Assembly (NCBI GenBank): GCA_021234155.1
Contig: JAJEKV010000010.1
Span: forward strand, 6,546,871-6,610,870
Reading direction: 5' to 3'
Source of the DNA: Isoetes taiwanensis
Lineage: Eukaryota > Streptophyta > Lycopodiopsida > Isoetales > Isoetaceae
Length of the DNA stretch: 64,000 nucleotides
Shown here: in pieces, positions 43,339 through 53,838 of the stretch
How positions within the stretch are numbered: position 1 is the stretch's first letter
Layout of the letters: every line of letters begins with the position of its first letter
The notes under the pieces: generated by a model
What the model saw: only the letters and a program-made list of their open reading frames with translations
Told to the model about the DNA's origin: nothing
Database searches by the model: none
Made by a program: the position numbers and the translations under genes

Positions 43339-43663
43339 ATGTATGTATTAGCTTAAGTCAAGGTTGTGAATGTGCATTTTTCATGTTTGTTCCTTTTCAG
43401 ACAAAATCTGTACACTGCATAAAGAGGGCTTGTAACATATCAAGAAAGTAATCCGGTGGTGACATTAAAATGACAGTGAACTCAACAACAAAGAAGCTGA
43501 AGGTTTTGTGACTTCATGGATTTCGTCAAAATGCTTCAAATTTCTAAGGAAGAATGTTGTCTTTAAGAAGAAAATTGAAGCATACAGTGGATGGACTGGC
43601 TATGTTGATGTACTACATGTTTTGTCTTTTGTATAACAAATTGACAGTGAAGATACTGCCTCT
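43339..43663. repeat. 325-bp duplicated block, copy 2, flanked by 21-bp repeats
   Basis: Second copy of 42511-42835. It is bounded by a direct repeat of AAGACACTAAGCTAAAGGGGC at 43317-43337 and 43667-43687, as if a copied fragment had been inserted at a staggered break. Confidence 0.92.
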
Positions 43664-43687
43664 GTTAAGACACTAAGCTAAAGGGGC

Positions 43688-44298
43688 AGGGTTCTCTGTT
43701 ATGGAGTTGCTTACAACAGAAGAAATTAGTTCAAAAGGTCAATATTTATGGATAGCCATTTGAAGTGTAATGCATCTGACTATGTAGATCAGAGTTATCT
43801 TGTTCCCGCAAATCAAGCAACTTTAAAGAACATTTCATTTATGCTAGTTACTCACCTGTTCAAATAGGATTCAAATGAGATAATGCCAATGGAAGGATGA
43901 ATTTGAATTCCTGCAAGATAACGCCAAGGGAAGGATGAGTTTGAAATACTGTAAATACCACGCATTAAGATAATCTAAGGCCCAAACTGTGTATCATATT
44001 GACAACCTGAAGAGCACGTTGAAGAGGACCAGCGCCCTTGTATAATGATATCAAGCTTGGATAAATATTCGTTCTCCCTGCAAGAAATCGAAGCACAATT
44101 ATAAAATAGAATGTAATGCAACCAGAAGATACTTCAAGTGGCGAAATATCATGGAAACCAAGAAACTATTAAAATCTCTTTGACTCTGTCACGTGCAGCA
44201 ACCATCCCTAAAAGTTAACTGACAAAAGCCATCTTTTCCAAAGTATTTGCATGTTTGCTTGCACATAGGTCCAAATTGAAATATTAAATAGATGGAGA
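43688..44298. other. Unassigned stretch
   Basis: Contains a partly repeated phrase (AATGCCAATGGAAGGATGA at 43883, AACGCCAAGGGAAGGATGA at 43920). No gene recognised. Confidence 0.4.
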
Positions 44299-44381
44299 CG
44301 CCAAAATACCTATATGGATGTGCTATTGGATCTGCATCTTTACAATGTGGTTGGATAGTTGATTCTTTAAAGGCAAAACAG
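44299..44381 (+). repeat. 83-bp inverted repeat, left copy
   Basis: CGCCAAAATACCTATATGGA onwards; the reverse complement lies at 48435-48517 with about four mismatches. Confidence 0.92.
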
Positions 44382-44535
44382 TGTTTACCAAAAGTCAGGT
44401 ATGTAATTGTTGTCAAGTGTGCAATTGAAATGAGTTATCCCTTCAACATGAAGTTAGTCCTCATTTTGTGGCTATCTTTTTAAACGATAAAGGAAGAGAC
44501 CATCACTCCAAATCTTTTAAAGCCATAGAAGTTGA

Positions 44536-44690
44536 GACCTCTCTACAACATTGAACCTTCGTCTAAGGTAGTTTAATTGTTAAAGATTAGGTCTTTTTAT
44601 GATGGATGTATATTAGCCACTATAGATTGTATATTTAAAAGCAAGCTTGTTTTGCATTGGAGTATCAATTGTCCTTTAAGCTAAAATTTC
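44536..44690 (+). mobile_element. Fragment homologous to the Helitron GIY-YIG upstream region
   Basis: About 150 bp from CAACATTGAACC to GCTAAAATTTC match 18505-18656, including the run TATATTTAAAAGCAAGCTTG. This shows that the region next to the GIY-YIG domain is itself repetitive, as expected if it belongs to a mobile element. It is cut off by the LINE poly-T at 44691. Confidence 0.88.
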
Positions 44691-46230
44691 AAATTTTTTT
44701 TTTTGAAGGACGACAAACTTTATTGAAACTCCAAGCCAAAAAGCAAAATACAAATGCAGAGGCGGGAATAAAGTCTCAGAGCATAATCATGATCCACTGA
44801 GTAGAACCACTAGCCTATGCATAAGACAACACACTCAAATAGGACTCAAATATCAACTGTCGCTTGGCAGGAGCAAGCGAAGAGCAATGTTAAGCCTTAA
44901 CAATTCTAGCTTGTGCGTCTTGGAGGACAACTGCAGGAGGAATATCCAAACCCTGAAAGATAGACAATCTTCTGTGCTTCCAGATGGACCATAACAACCA
45001 TCCTGATACTAAATGAAATGCTTGGCTCCGCAACTTATTCCAAGTATCTGGATAGACAGCCAGAAGCACTTGCTGACTTGTCAATGTCACATGAAAAAGA
45101 GAAAGCAGCCAAGACCAAACAGGCTGGAGATGAACACATAAAAAGAAACAATGCTCAATGGTCTCGTCCCTTTGCTTGCACAGTGGGCAGAATGCTGACA
45201 CTCGAGGATCAAATCTGTGGACAAGCACGTTCACACGAGGACACGTAAAGAATCTACCACCAAAGCACAGCCACCTTAGGATGGAGTAGTTTATCCCAAG
45301 CCCAAGTCCACATACGTCTCCAATTAGGAGGTGAAAGCTGAAGGGACCATCTAGTGGATGGCGGAAGGATATCACTATTGACAAGCAGCCTATACATAGA
45401 ATTCACAAGCCTATGCTCATGAATACTCTGGTGGGAAACCCATATGCACCCTTTAATAGCCTCTGGAGCAACCAATGGCAGAGTACTAGCAACCTTTTGC
45501 CAAATAGGTCTGTCCCATCGAGACAATGAGAATTTTGTTTGAAAGATTTGCCATGTCGCTAACTGGCCAGAATCATACCATGCCGCAACTGTCAAGATTC
45601 CTGCTAACCTCCAGCGCCGTTGAGTTAATGGATGAACCGAGGCACAAAGTGGAAGATTATTTTCCACAGGTATCCACCAACAAGGGGCATTCAGCTGATG
45701 ACATGCAACAAGATCAATCCGAAATAGGGTCCGTATTGTCTCCCATGACTCCAGCAAGCCTTTCAAAAAAGGAGAGGCATTAGGAAAAGGGCATAACTGA
45801 TAAAAGAGACTCCAAGGAAGAAGCAATTTTAATGAAGCTTTCCCAAAAGGAACACAATGTGCAAGTGACTGCTTCACCAACCGCACTCAGGGTGAGTCAA
45901 CCATATCCTTAAGGATCCTCCAAATGAATTTAGAAATTAGAATCTTACTCTGCAAATGGAAGTTTGTCATACCCAAACCACCTGCAAATTTTGGCTTGGT
46001 GCATTTGGACCATGCAACCTTGACCACAGCATGCTCCTCAGTCCCACCCCAAATAAAGTTACGGACAATCGGAACAATCACCTAAAATTTTGACTGAGAA
46101 GCCAGAAGGGCAGAGGCCATATAGACATGGGAATTACTTAAAATATACTTAGCAACAGTATCTTGTTTCAATTATTGCAGGAAGAGTATTAGCAAGCTGG
46201 GGAAAATGATGACCAAATTCACAACCAGAT
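44691..46230 (-). mobile_element. 5'-truncated LINE
   Basis: Minus-strand orientation with a terminal poly-A (T run at 44696-44705) preceded by AATAAAGTTTGTCGTCCTTC, the same 3' end as the LINE at 4284-5162. Coding pieces: NFIWGGTEEHAVVKVAWSK and PKFAGGLGMTNFHLQSK (end of the reverse transcriptase), WDKLLHPKVAVLWW, and the zf-RVT motif FCPLCKQRDETIEHCFFLC followed by WLLWSIWKHRR. Several frame changes and stops are present. The catalytic core of the reverse transcriptase is missing. Homology fades at about 46230. Confidence 0.9.
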
Positions 46231-47229
46231 AGGAACGTGTACTCATGGTAATTAGATTGGTCAAATCTCTAACTGAAAATCCCAATTTTGTAAGGAGAAA
46301 AGCCAACACGCAAATCTTTTTGCTGCATGTTTGGTTTGGGGCAATTGAAAGATTTTGTAATACACGGAAGGCCTATTCTTGTGAAACCAAGCACATTGGA
46401 TGTACGATTCCTTATATTATTGCATCTTTATTGACTTTCTGGTAGTATTTAAAGTTATAAGCGCTTTTTGCTCAATAATCACAATTGCAGACACACTTTG
46501 GTAGTTTTCCCTTATTGGTAGAAATAATTGTTTAAACATTCAATTGCTTTTTTCAAACTAGAAAACCTGTAACTACAGAAGGTCTACCTCTCTTAGAATT
46601 CATGGTAGTACTAAGATAGTGTTTTATGTTGATTGAAACAAACAACTCGTTAGCGCTTGATGTTAATTTGAGCAAACAATTCCAAATAGAACTTGAAACA
46701 GTAAAAATTGGCAAGATTCGAATTTATCTGTTATAGTAGAAGAACTGCGGAAAGTGGCAAACAAACATTAGTATTTCAACGATCATGAGTTTGGTGAAAT
46801 GCATTTGCATAAGTGATGTTTCAAGTTTTTAATATCAGATATAAATGCAATTTGACATTCGATCCCCTCGTATAATTAGGCTGACAATATCTTTGTGAAA
46901 GCAAATCTAGAGTAATAGTATGGGTCTGAGTAAGGTCCTCCAGCTGTGTTGATGACGTGCATCATGTGACAATGTGACAGGTTGATGGTGAAAGAATTCT
47001 ACATTTGGTAGACCATGTACTTGAACTGCAATGGGCAATTTTGCACACTTGAGTTGTATCACAGCATGCTGCAATGTGGTTTTGAAAGCGACAAGTATAC
47101 TTGAGCTAATGCGACATGACGGTTTTTAAAACTAGATAGAGTCATATTCTTGAGCATTTTGAAAGCTTACACTGGCATCCATTCCATAGAACAATGCTGG
47201 TTTAAATAATTCAAAGTGGCTTTCATTTA
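46231..47229. other. Unassigned AT-rich stretch
   Basis: No coding frame or repeat recognised, apart from a short match to the 41249-type block near 46432 (GACTTTCTGGTAGTATTTAAAG). Confidence 0.4.
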
Positions 47230-47345
47230 GATCTCATTATTGGAAATACTATTGTGGATATGCATGTAAAATTTGGGGACGTAGAGAAGGCTGTTTTTTG
47301 GACAATTGCCAAACAAAGATATGGTTTCATGGGGTGCATTACACA
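47230..47345 (+). pseudogene. PPR protein fragment
   Basis: LIIGNTIVDMHVKFGDVEKA is a recognisable S/L-type PPR motif (compare VGNALVDMYAKCGSIEDA of the family). Flanking sequence is out of frame. A remnant only. Confidence 0.6.
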
Positions 47346-48434
47346 GAGCGAAGATTTAAATAGCTTATTGATGCAACCGGCTGGAACTTCTGATGTAGTG
47401 CAATAACAAAGGACTGCCCTCAATGCCTAATGATGTTAGTGCTCTTAATGCCTAGTCATTTCAGTGATTTAAGTCTATTTGCTGCATATCTAAAGCATGA
47501 AGTGGGATGTCCGATGAGTACCTTTACAAAAGATCACCATGCACTTGTATTGTGCAACTCTTGAAGATGGGATTTGTATTCTATACAGTCGTGGTTTTCA
47601 ATATCATGGGAAGAAGCAGATCACGGCATGGATAAACTGCAAAAGACAGCTAGAAAAGATCTTCCAAGCTTTGTACTTGGAAAAAAATGAATTGAACTAA
47701 TTTTCAGCAGAATTACAGAATGGTGGATGGAAAGCTGAAGCAAGTTGAGGATGACACCACATGCCATGGCATATGTTATAAGCATGCTGTCATTGCACCC
47801 ATTCAAATAGCTGCTAAAAATACACTAAAGCAGCCACTGGCCTAGGCTTTTGTTTCTATGAAGTTTTACTCTGTGGACGGTACCAAGAAAGAACACCAGA
47901 ATCAACATTGATAGCAGTTGTCACTCACCCATTATAGGCAGAACAAAGATCTTGTGGTTTTGTCATCTCTTCCCAAAGCACATTCTGCTTCAGTAAAAAA
48001 AATAGCACAAAGCTTCATTTGCAGACCCTCCAATAGCCTCTGGTGAATTGGAGACCCATCTGCTCAAAACACTCCGAGGTTGATCAGTTTGATCATGTTG
48101 GTCTTTCCACGAGGAAAAGGGCTTTTGGAAGGCTTTGTTGGCTCTCTGGGCCTGTACTAATGCTAAGATGATAAAGCATAGGAAGGATCTTGCATTGACA
48201 CCACTAGCATTCCTCTACCATAAGGTCACATTGCCAAGTGTGTTTCTTGGGGTTCTGTTCAGATTTACAACCCTTGTATTTGCCTGTTTAAAATGGCTCT
48301 AAGCCCATGTTGGAGCAAGCTAATGCAGCGATCAACTAAGAAGTACAACTGAAACTTGCCAGCGATCAACTAAGAAGTACAACTGAAACTTGCATCTCTC
48401 TGTTGTATATGGGTCTAACTTGCTGCGTCTCTAA
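47346..48434. other. Unassigned stretch
   Basis: No gene recognised. A 32-bp phrase AGCGATCAACTAAGAAGTAC is repeated in tandem near 48327 and 48361. Confidence 0.4.
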
Positions 48435-48517
48435 ATGTTTTGTCTTTAAAGAATCAACTATCCAACCACATTGTAAAGGTGCAGATCCAATAGCACATCC
48501 ATATAGGTATTTTGGCG
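48435..48517 (-). repeat. 83-bp inverted repeat, right copy
   Basis: Reverse complement of 44299-44381. It is joined directly to the end of a PPR fragment, changing that frame's C-terminus. Confidence 0.92.
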
Positions 48518-48845
48518 ATATTGTCGGGCTTCAGACCCTGCGATATCATTTGCTGAAACAAAGCTAGTTCCTCCTTATCAAATTCATGTTGTGCATACGA
48601 TCCAATCATTGTACTCCAGGTCACAACATTGCGTTGATGCATTTGCTCAAATACTTTTCGCGCATCATGCAGGCTACCACATCTAGCATACATGTTAATA
48701 AGGGCAGTACCAATCATGATGTCTTATGAATACTCATAAGATACGGTCATGTTATTCAAAATCAATTGTGCATGTTCCAAGCTATGACAATTACCATACA
48801 TATTTATCAAAGCATTACTGACTATCATATTAGCCGTGCATTCAT
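48518..48845 (-). pseudogene. PPR protein fragment, three motifs
   Basis: Minus-strand: MIVSNALINMYGNCHSLEHA, a short gap with a TAA, then MIGTALINMYARCGSLHDA, RKVFEQMHQRNVVTWSTMIG and YAQH...ALFQQMISQGLKPDNI. These are consecutive P, L and S-type PPR motifs of an organelle RNA-editing type protein. The sequence ends abruptly at the inverted repeat (48517). Upstream it is lost at about 48845. Confidence 0.9.
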
Positions 48846-49674
48846 TATTAAAAATACATTATTAACAATAACAACGGCATGAATCAATAACCATTTGCTA
48901 AACCATTGATACTACGGCACGAACTTAGGGCATAAATACACGCAAATGGTTTTTTGATTGAAAGTGAAATACTGTTGCTAACTCCAAGGCATACCTTATG
49001 CTTTATGAATAAACAAGAACATCTTCAAACAATTTACAAAGGTTTGAGACTTTATTTGTTGCTAACATTTATGTTGCACACTATATTTGGTCAGATCTGG
49101 CCAGATTAGGGCTTCGGTTCATCTGCCATTAGGGAATTCTATCAACTAACTCTTGAGGGTTGAATCCATCAGGTATTGAGTTTTTTGAAAATTGAGATCC
49201 ATGCCAAGCAACTGTTGTTGTCCAGCTAGATAAGCTTCCGTGGTAGATAATTAAGAGATCAATAGATGGGAGAGGTCCAAATGCATGAAGATATAGCAAA
49301 GAAATGCTGTTCAAAATGCTACTGATGAAAGACGACATCCATTAATAGAAAAATTGATTTTAGATATGATTCATTTGAGAATAAGAGGGGGTCTTAGCAG
49401 GGTATTGACATGTGTTAGAAGAAGGCAATAACTCTGATAAGAACATGGTTTAGTATTGGTATTAGTAGCAAGGAGAAATGCACTTGAGAAAGCTGGCTAA
49501 TCATGGATAGAGGCAGCATATGGGGAAAGTAGTTGAGAATGTTGGAGCGCCATGAATAGAGGCAGCGTATCAGACAAATTGACAACATAAATATGTAACA
49601 GCATTTTTACTTCAAAAGTATGTCATTGTTTGCACCATAAAAAAGTTGATAGTTCAAGTCAATAGCAGGCTACC
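48846..49674. other. Unassigned stretch
   Basis: No gene recognised. Short partial repeats occur (GAATAGAGGCAGCRTAT at about 49506 and 49553). Confidence 0.4.
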
Positions 49675-49795
49675 ATGGAAGGTTACCAGGTTCTTACTTT
49701 GAATGATGTTGGTGAGGCTGGCATACTTGTGACCACTACTGGTAACAAGGACATCATCATGGTTGGTCACATGAACAAAATAAAGAACAATGGCC
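49675..49795 (+). pseudogene. S-adenosylhomocysteine hydrolase fragment
   Basis: [20 protein letters not shown] then [19 protein letters not shown] matches the NAD-binding region of plant S-adenosylhomocysteine hydrolase. The intact enzyme recycles S-adenosylhomocysteine in the methylation cycle. Only about 40 codons remain, with no flanking exons of the gene, so it is a captured or inserted fragment. Confidence 0.85.
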
Positions 49796-50619
49796 AGGCA
49801 TATTGGTCCATCTTACTATCCAGTCGCAATACCAAGATTGCTAGCACATGGGTTTGTGTTAGAATCCATCAGCATATTCTTGACCTATTGTCACACTGCA
49901 CATCAGTTGCTCAACATTGCTTTTAAGTAGAATGATCCTTCGGTTGACACCTATTGCATAGGCTAGTTATCAAGAAATGGGTATCACATTTATTTGTTAC
50001 CTGTTTTCTTGTTGCACAGTTGTATGGACTGTTGACTGAAGGGAGTCTATACAGGTTCTAGCCTCTGATGATTGTGAGCATTGATTTACCTATCCATAAT
50101 ACTTCAATATTTACTTGGGTCCTTGCACATCTTTAGTCGTGTTTTGTCTTACTGTCCAAGGCAGTTCTATTCCATTTAAAATTGCAAAAGCATTAATTAA
50201 TAACCTTGTACTGCATTCTAGTAAATTCATGAAGCAGTTATCGCGTGTCACTTTGATTGGCCAATAATTATTTATGTTCTTTATCCTTTGACAGAATCTG
50301 GAGTCTAAATTGACCAGTCATGAAAAATGAAGTAAGTACTAAAACAAGCTTACAATGCAGGAGTAATTGAGATAGCGGAACCTGTGCGCGCTAAGCAAAA
50401 GCACTCAACAGGAGAAAATTTATGCAGAAGAAGAGCTTTATAGAATCATTCAAGAAGGTGGAAGAACGTGAAGGAGGTTCCCAGCTATTTGATGCAGTAA
50501 TGACCACTGGAGTCCTTTTAAGATAATCTATGTTACGTTCTTGCAAAATTTCCATTTGAAAGAGTGTACTGTGTTCTACCAGTTAAGAAATTATAGAAGC
50601 TATACAACAAGGCAGACAC
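49796..50619. other. Unassigned stretch
   Basis: No gene recognised with confidence. Confidence 0.4.
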
Positions 50620-51030
50620 AAAGCTTACATGCCAATGAATCAGATGGGGGAGTATCCTTCTGATGTCTATGTCAAATTTGGCAGTTTGGAGGTCTTCGTT
50701 CAGATCTTTGAGATGAATGCTTTAGAAACTATAGGAGCAAATCATAAACCCAGATGATGTTACATTTGTAAGCATATCCTATGGCAGCACAAGGACAATT
50801 GAGCAATGCACAAAAAATGAAAGAGTTTGAATGAGGCTTGCAAAGTCTTTCAAGACTTGGCAGATACTCATTTCCTGGGATGCAGTGTTTATAGAGCATA
50901 GGAAGGATATTTTCGTCTAGATTATTTTGAATTGATGCAAGCAGAAGGCAATGACATTGACATTTTCAAGTATCTTGAAAGTATGTGGAATCATAGGACG
51001 AAAATGCAGAATCAGTTGATGTAGGACAAG
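50620..51030 (+). pseudogene. Degenerate PPR-like fragment
   Basis: Scattered pieces in shifting frames, such as YVKFGSLEVFVQIFEMNALE, NPDDVTFVSI and YFELMQAEG, resemble PPR motifs. Weak evidence, heavily decayed. Confidence 0.45.
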
Positions 51031-51235
51031 GCCAAGTTAAGCCAAGTTAAGCCAGACATGTGGGAAAATTTCTTATAATGAGATATGCTACAAGAGCACC
51101 TATTCTTTTCAACAAATATCATGTGGAAGGAGAATTCTTTGAATGATGCTGCTCACACGTGGGTAAGCTTTTCTATGGTCTATTCAACATTGTGCACTCC
51201 AAATTGTTATATCAATTGCAACCAGCATAGCATGG

Positions 51236-53037
51236 TACTCGACGCCGAAACGCGTTACCCGACGCACGACCAAGACCTGCTAGCAGTTGTCAGGGCGTTG
51301 AGAATCTGGAGGCATTACCTCTTAGGGAGGAAGTTCCAGCTGGACACTGATCACCAGAGCCTCCAGTACGTATTCACGCAACCACATCTCAATCTGAGGC
51401 AGCGGAGGTGGATGGAGTTTCTCGAGGAGTACGACTTTGAGATAGTCTACAAGCCCGGGAAGCTTAATGTGGTAGCAGATGCGCTTTCAAGGCATCCGCT
51501 GCAACCAGGGTGCACTGCAACGCAATCTCGACGCTCTTCAGCGATTTCGGGAAAAAGATAGAAGAAACCTTGCCAACGGATGTGGACTTCAAGGAAGTAT
51601 GGGCAAGCTTGTGCAAGGAAGCGAGAACGGATAAGGAGAGGGAAACCTTCAAAAATTTTAAGAAGGAAGGTAACCTCCTATACCATAAGAACAAGTTGTG
51701 CGTGCCGGAATCATCTGGAGTAAGAAAGTTGATCCTCCACGACACCCACAACAGCCCAATAGCTGGCCACGCAGGATTCATGAAGACATACTTTAAAGTG
51801 CGTAGCAGCTACTATTGGCCGGGAATGAAGAAGCAGATAGCCCGCTACATCAAGGAGTGTCAGCTATGCCAACAAACAAAGGCAGAACAGCTTCGAATAT
51901 CAGGGGCGTTAGAACCATTAGCGGTGCCAAACGCTAAGTGGGAGGTCGTCAGCATGGACTTTATAACAGGACTGCCAAGGACAGTAAGAGGTAAGGATGC
52001 CTTGATGGTCGTGGTCAACAAGTTGTCGAAGATGGCCCACTTTGTGCCTTGTAGGACCACGGACACAGCTATGGATACGGCAAAGCTCTTCACCAAAGAG
52101 ATCTTCAGACTCCATGGCATGCCAAGGGAAATTATCTCCGACCGGGATCCGAAGTTCATGAGTGCCTTCTGGCAGGATCTCTTCACAACGATTGGAACGA
52201 AGCTATCCATGAGCATGGCCGGATGGGCAAACGGAGCGTATCAACAGAATATTAGAAGACATGCTCCGAAACTATGTCTGGAACAAGCAAGGTATGTGGG
52301 AGGAATTTATTCACTTGGTGGAGTTTGCGTACAATAGCACCAAGCAGGAATCATCCCAAATGTCGCCATTCATGATCAACTACGGCTACCAATGTCTAAC
52401 TCCAGACACGTGGCACAACCCCGTGTCAAAAGTGGAAGTTTCGCAGCAAATGTTGAGCGACATGCAGCAGCTTGTGGAAGAAGTTCGAGGGTACCTTCAA
52501 GCAGCAAGGAGTCGGCAGAAGAGCATTGCCGACAAACATCGGACAGTCAGAGAATTCCAAGTTGGAGAGGATGTATGGCTCAAGATCAAGGTAAAACAGG
52601 CGAAACTCCGCATCGGAAATTGCAAGAAGCTTGCTCCAAGGTGGGCTGGACCTTTCAGAATAGTCCAAAGAGTGGGTAACCAATCCTACAAGTTAGACTT
52701 GCCAGCACACTTAAAAATCCACAAAGTCTTCCACGTGAGTTTGCTGAAGAAGCACACTCCCAATCCAGATGAAGTCCTAGATACCCCAACGATGTTGGAA
52801 ATGACAGAGGAGCAGATAGAAATGGTTCCAGAACTAATTCTTGATAAAGCATTCAAGAAAACAAAGAGATCGGAGTTTCTCCAATACTTGGTCAAGTGGA
52901 AACACTTGCCGGTGGAAGACGCGACATGGGTACTTAAGAGAGATCTGGAAAAACAGTACCCACAGTTTATGGAACAATGGGACGGCAAGGTCATCTCCGA
53001 AGAAATCGGCTCAGGCATGTCGATTTGTGTAGATTAA
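51236..53037 (+). pseudogene. pol: Ty3 pol remnant: RNase H end, integrase, chromodomain
   Basis: Three frames. RNase H tail ([29 protein letters not shown]) to about 51510. Integrase zinc-binding region and catalytic core (HDTHNSP, ECQLCQQTKAEQ, SMDFITG, SDRDPKF) follow in a second frame. A ~14-bp deletion just before the third catalytic residue (about 52220) shifts the frame. The third frame, 52261-53037, reads through GPFRIVQRVG to an intact chromodomain with FLQYLVKWKHLPVEDATWV. The positions corresponding to two of the stops in the copy at 22554-25970 are sense codons here, and the chromodomain core deleted there is present here. Confidence 0.93.
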
Positions 53038-53779
53038 TAACTTGCCTAGTTAAGTATAATCTACGCATGCAACCTATGAGGTAAGGGTTGCATGCGTTGT
53101 TACCGATGATGAGATTACTACGGTGATCTCTAGGACGTGGTGTAATGCCAATGTAGGCATGACCGCGGTGCCGCTTGGAAAGTCTACTTCTGTCCCACGG
53201 GAGTAGACGACCTCGAGAGATAAGAGGTCATTCAGGAAATGCATTGATAGGGAAAGCACCTCTAGCCAATGCCTATGGGGAGGACTCTATCCTTCACGCT
53301 CCATGTACGAGAAGGACCCTATCCTCCACGTTGCGCCACTGAGCACCATATAGGCATGATAGGGCGCTGTCTCCACGGCCACGATGGAAGAAGCATCATC
53401 TTCCTACGCCGGGAGATTAGCCATGCATTCATGTAGATAGGTGGGGTGGTTCCCTTATAACCAAATTTATAAATAATTAAAAATGGTACTAACGTAGTGT
53501 TGACCTGCAGGCCAATAGAGCGCTCCGGAGGGCCAGGAGGTCGAACTACGAAGACTTGCAACACAATTTTGTTGTAATGTGTTGCAAGAAATAAAGAGTA
53601 CCACAAAGAATAATTGTATATATAATTACGAGTTATTGTTGTAACGACATAAGTGATAACTAGTGGATTGAATAATGGAATAATAATGTTCTATAAATAT
53701 TACCTTGAGGTAATACTATTAAAAGTATAACTAAAATAATAAGTATGTCGTATGCATGACATTGATTGCAGGTTAAGAA

Positions 53780-53838
53780 GGTTCCAAGGTGGAGAGACCC
53801 ACGATGCTGCGGACAGCATCAATTCAAGGGGGGGAGAA
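53780..53838 (+). promoter_or_regulatory. Duplicated polypurine tract with hairpin
   Basis: CCAAGGTGGAGAGA, then the hairpin GATGCTGCGGACAGCATC, then CAAGGGGGGGAGAA directly before the LTR. Same layout as 21682-21736. Confidence 0.85.

Noticed and set aside
44681-46091. CTAAAATTT at 44681 and 46082 as target duplication of the minus-strand LINE
   Set aside because: LINE coding similarity continues past 46082 to about 46230, so the match is chance.
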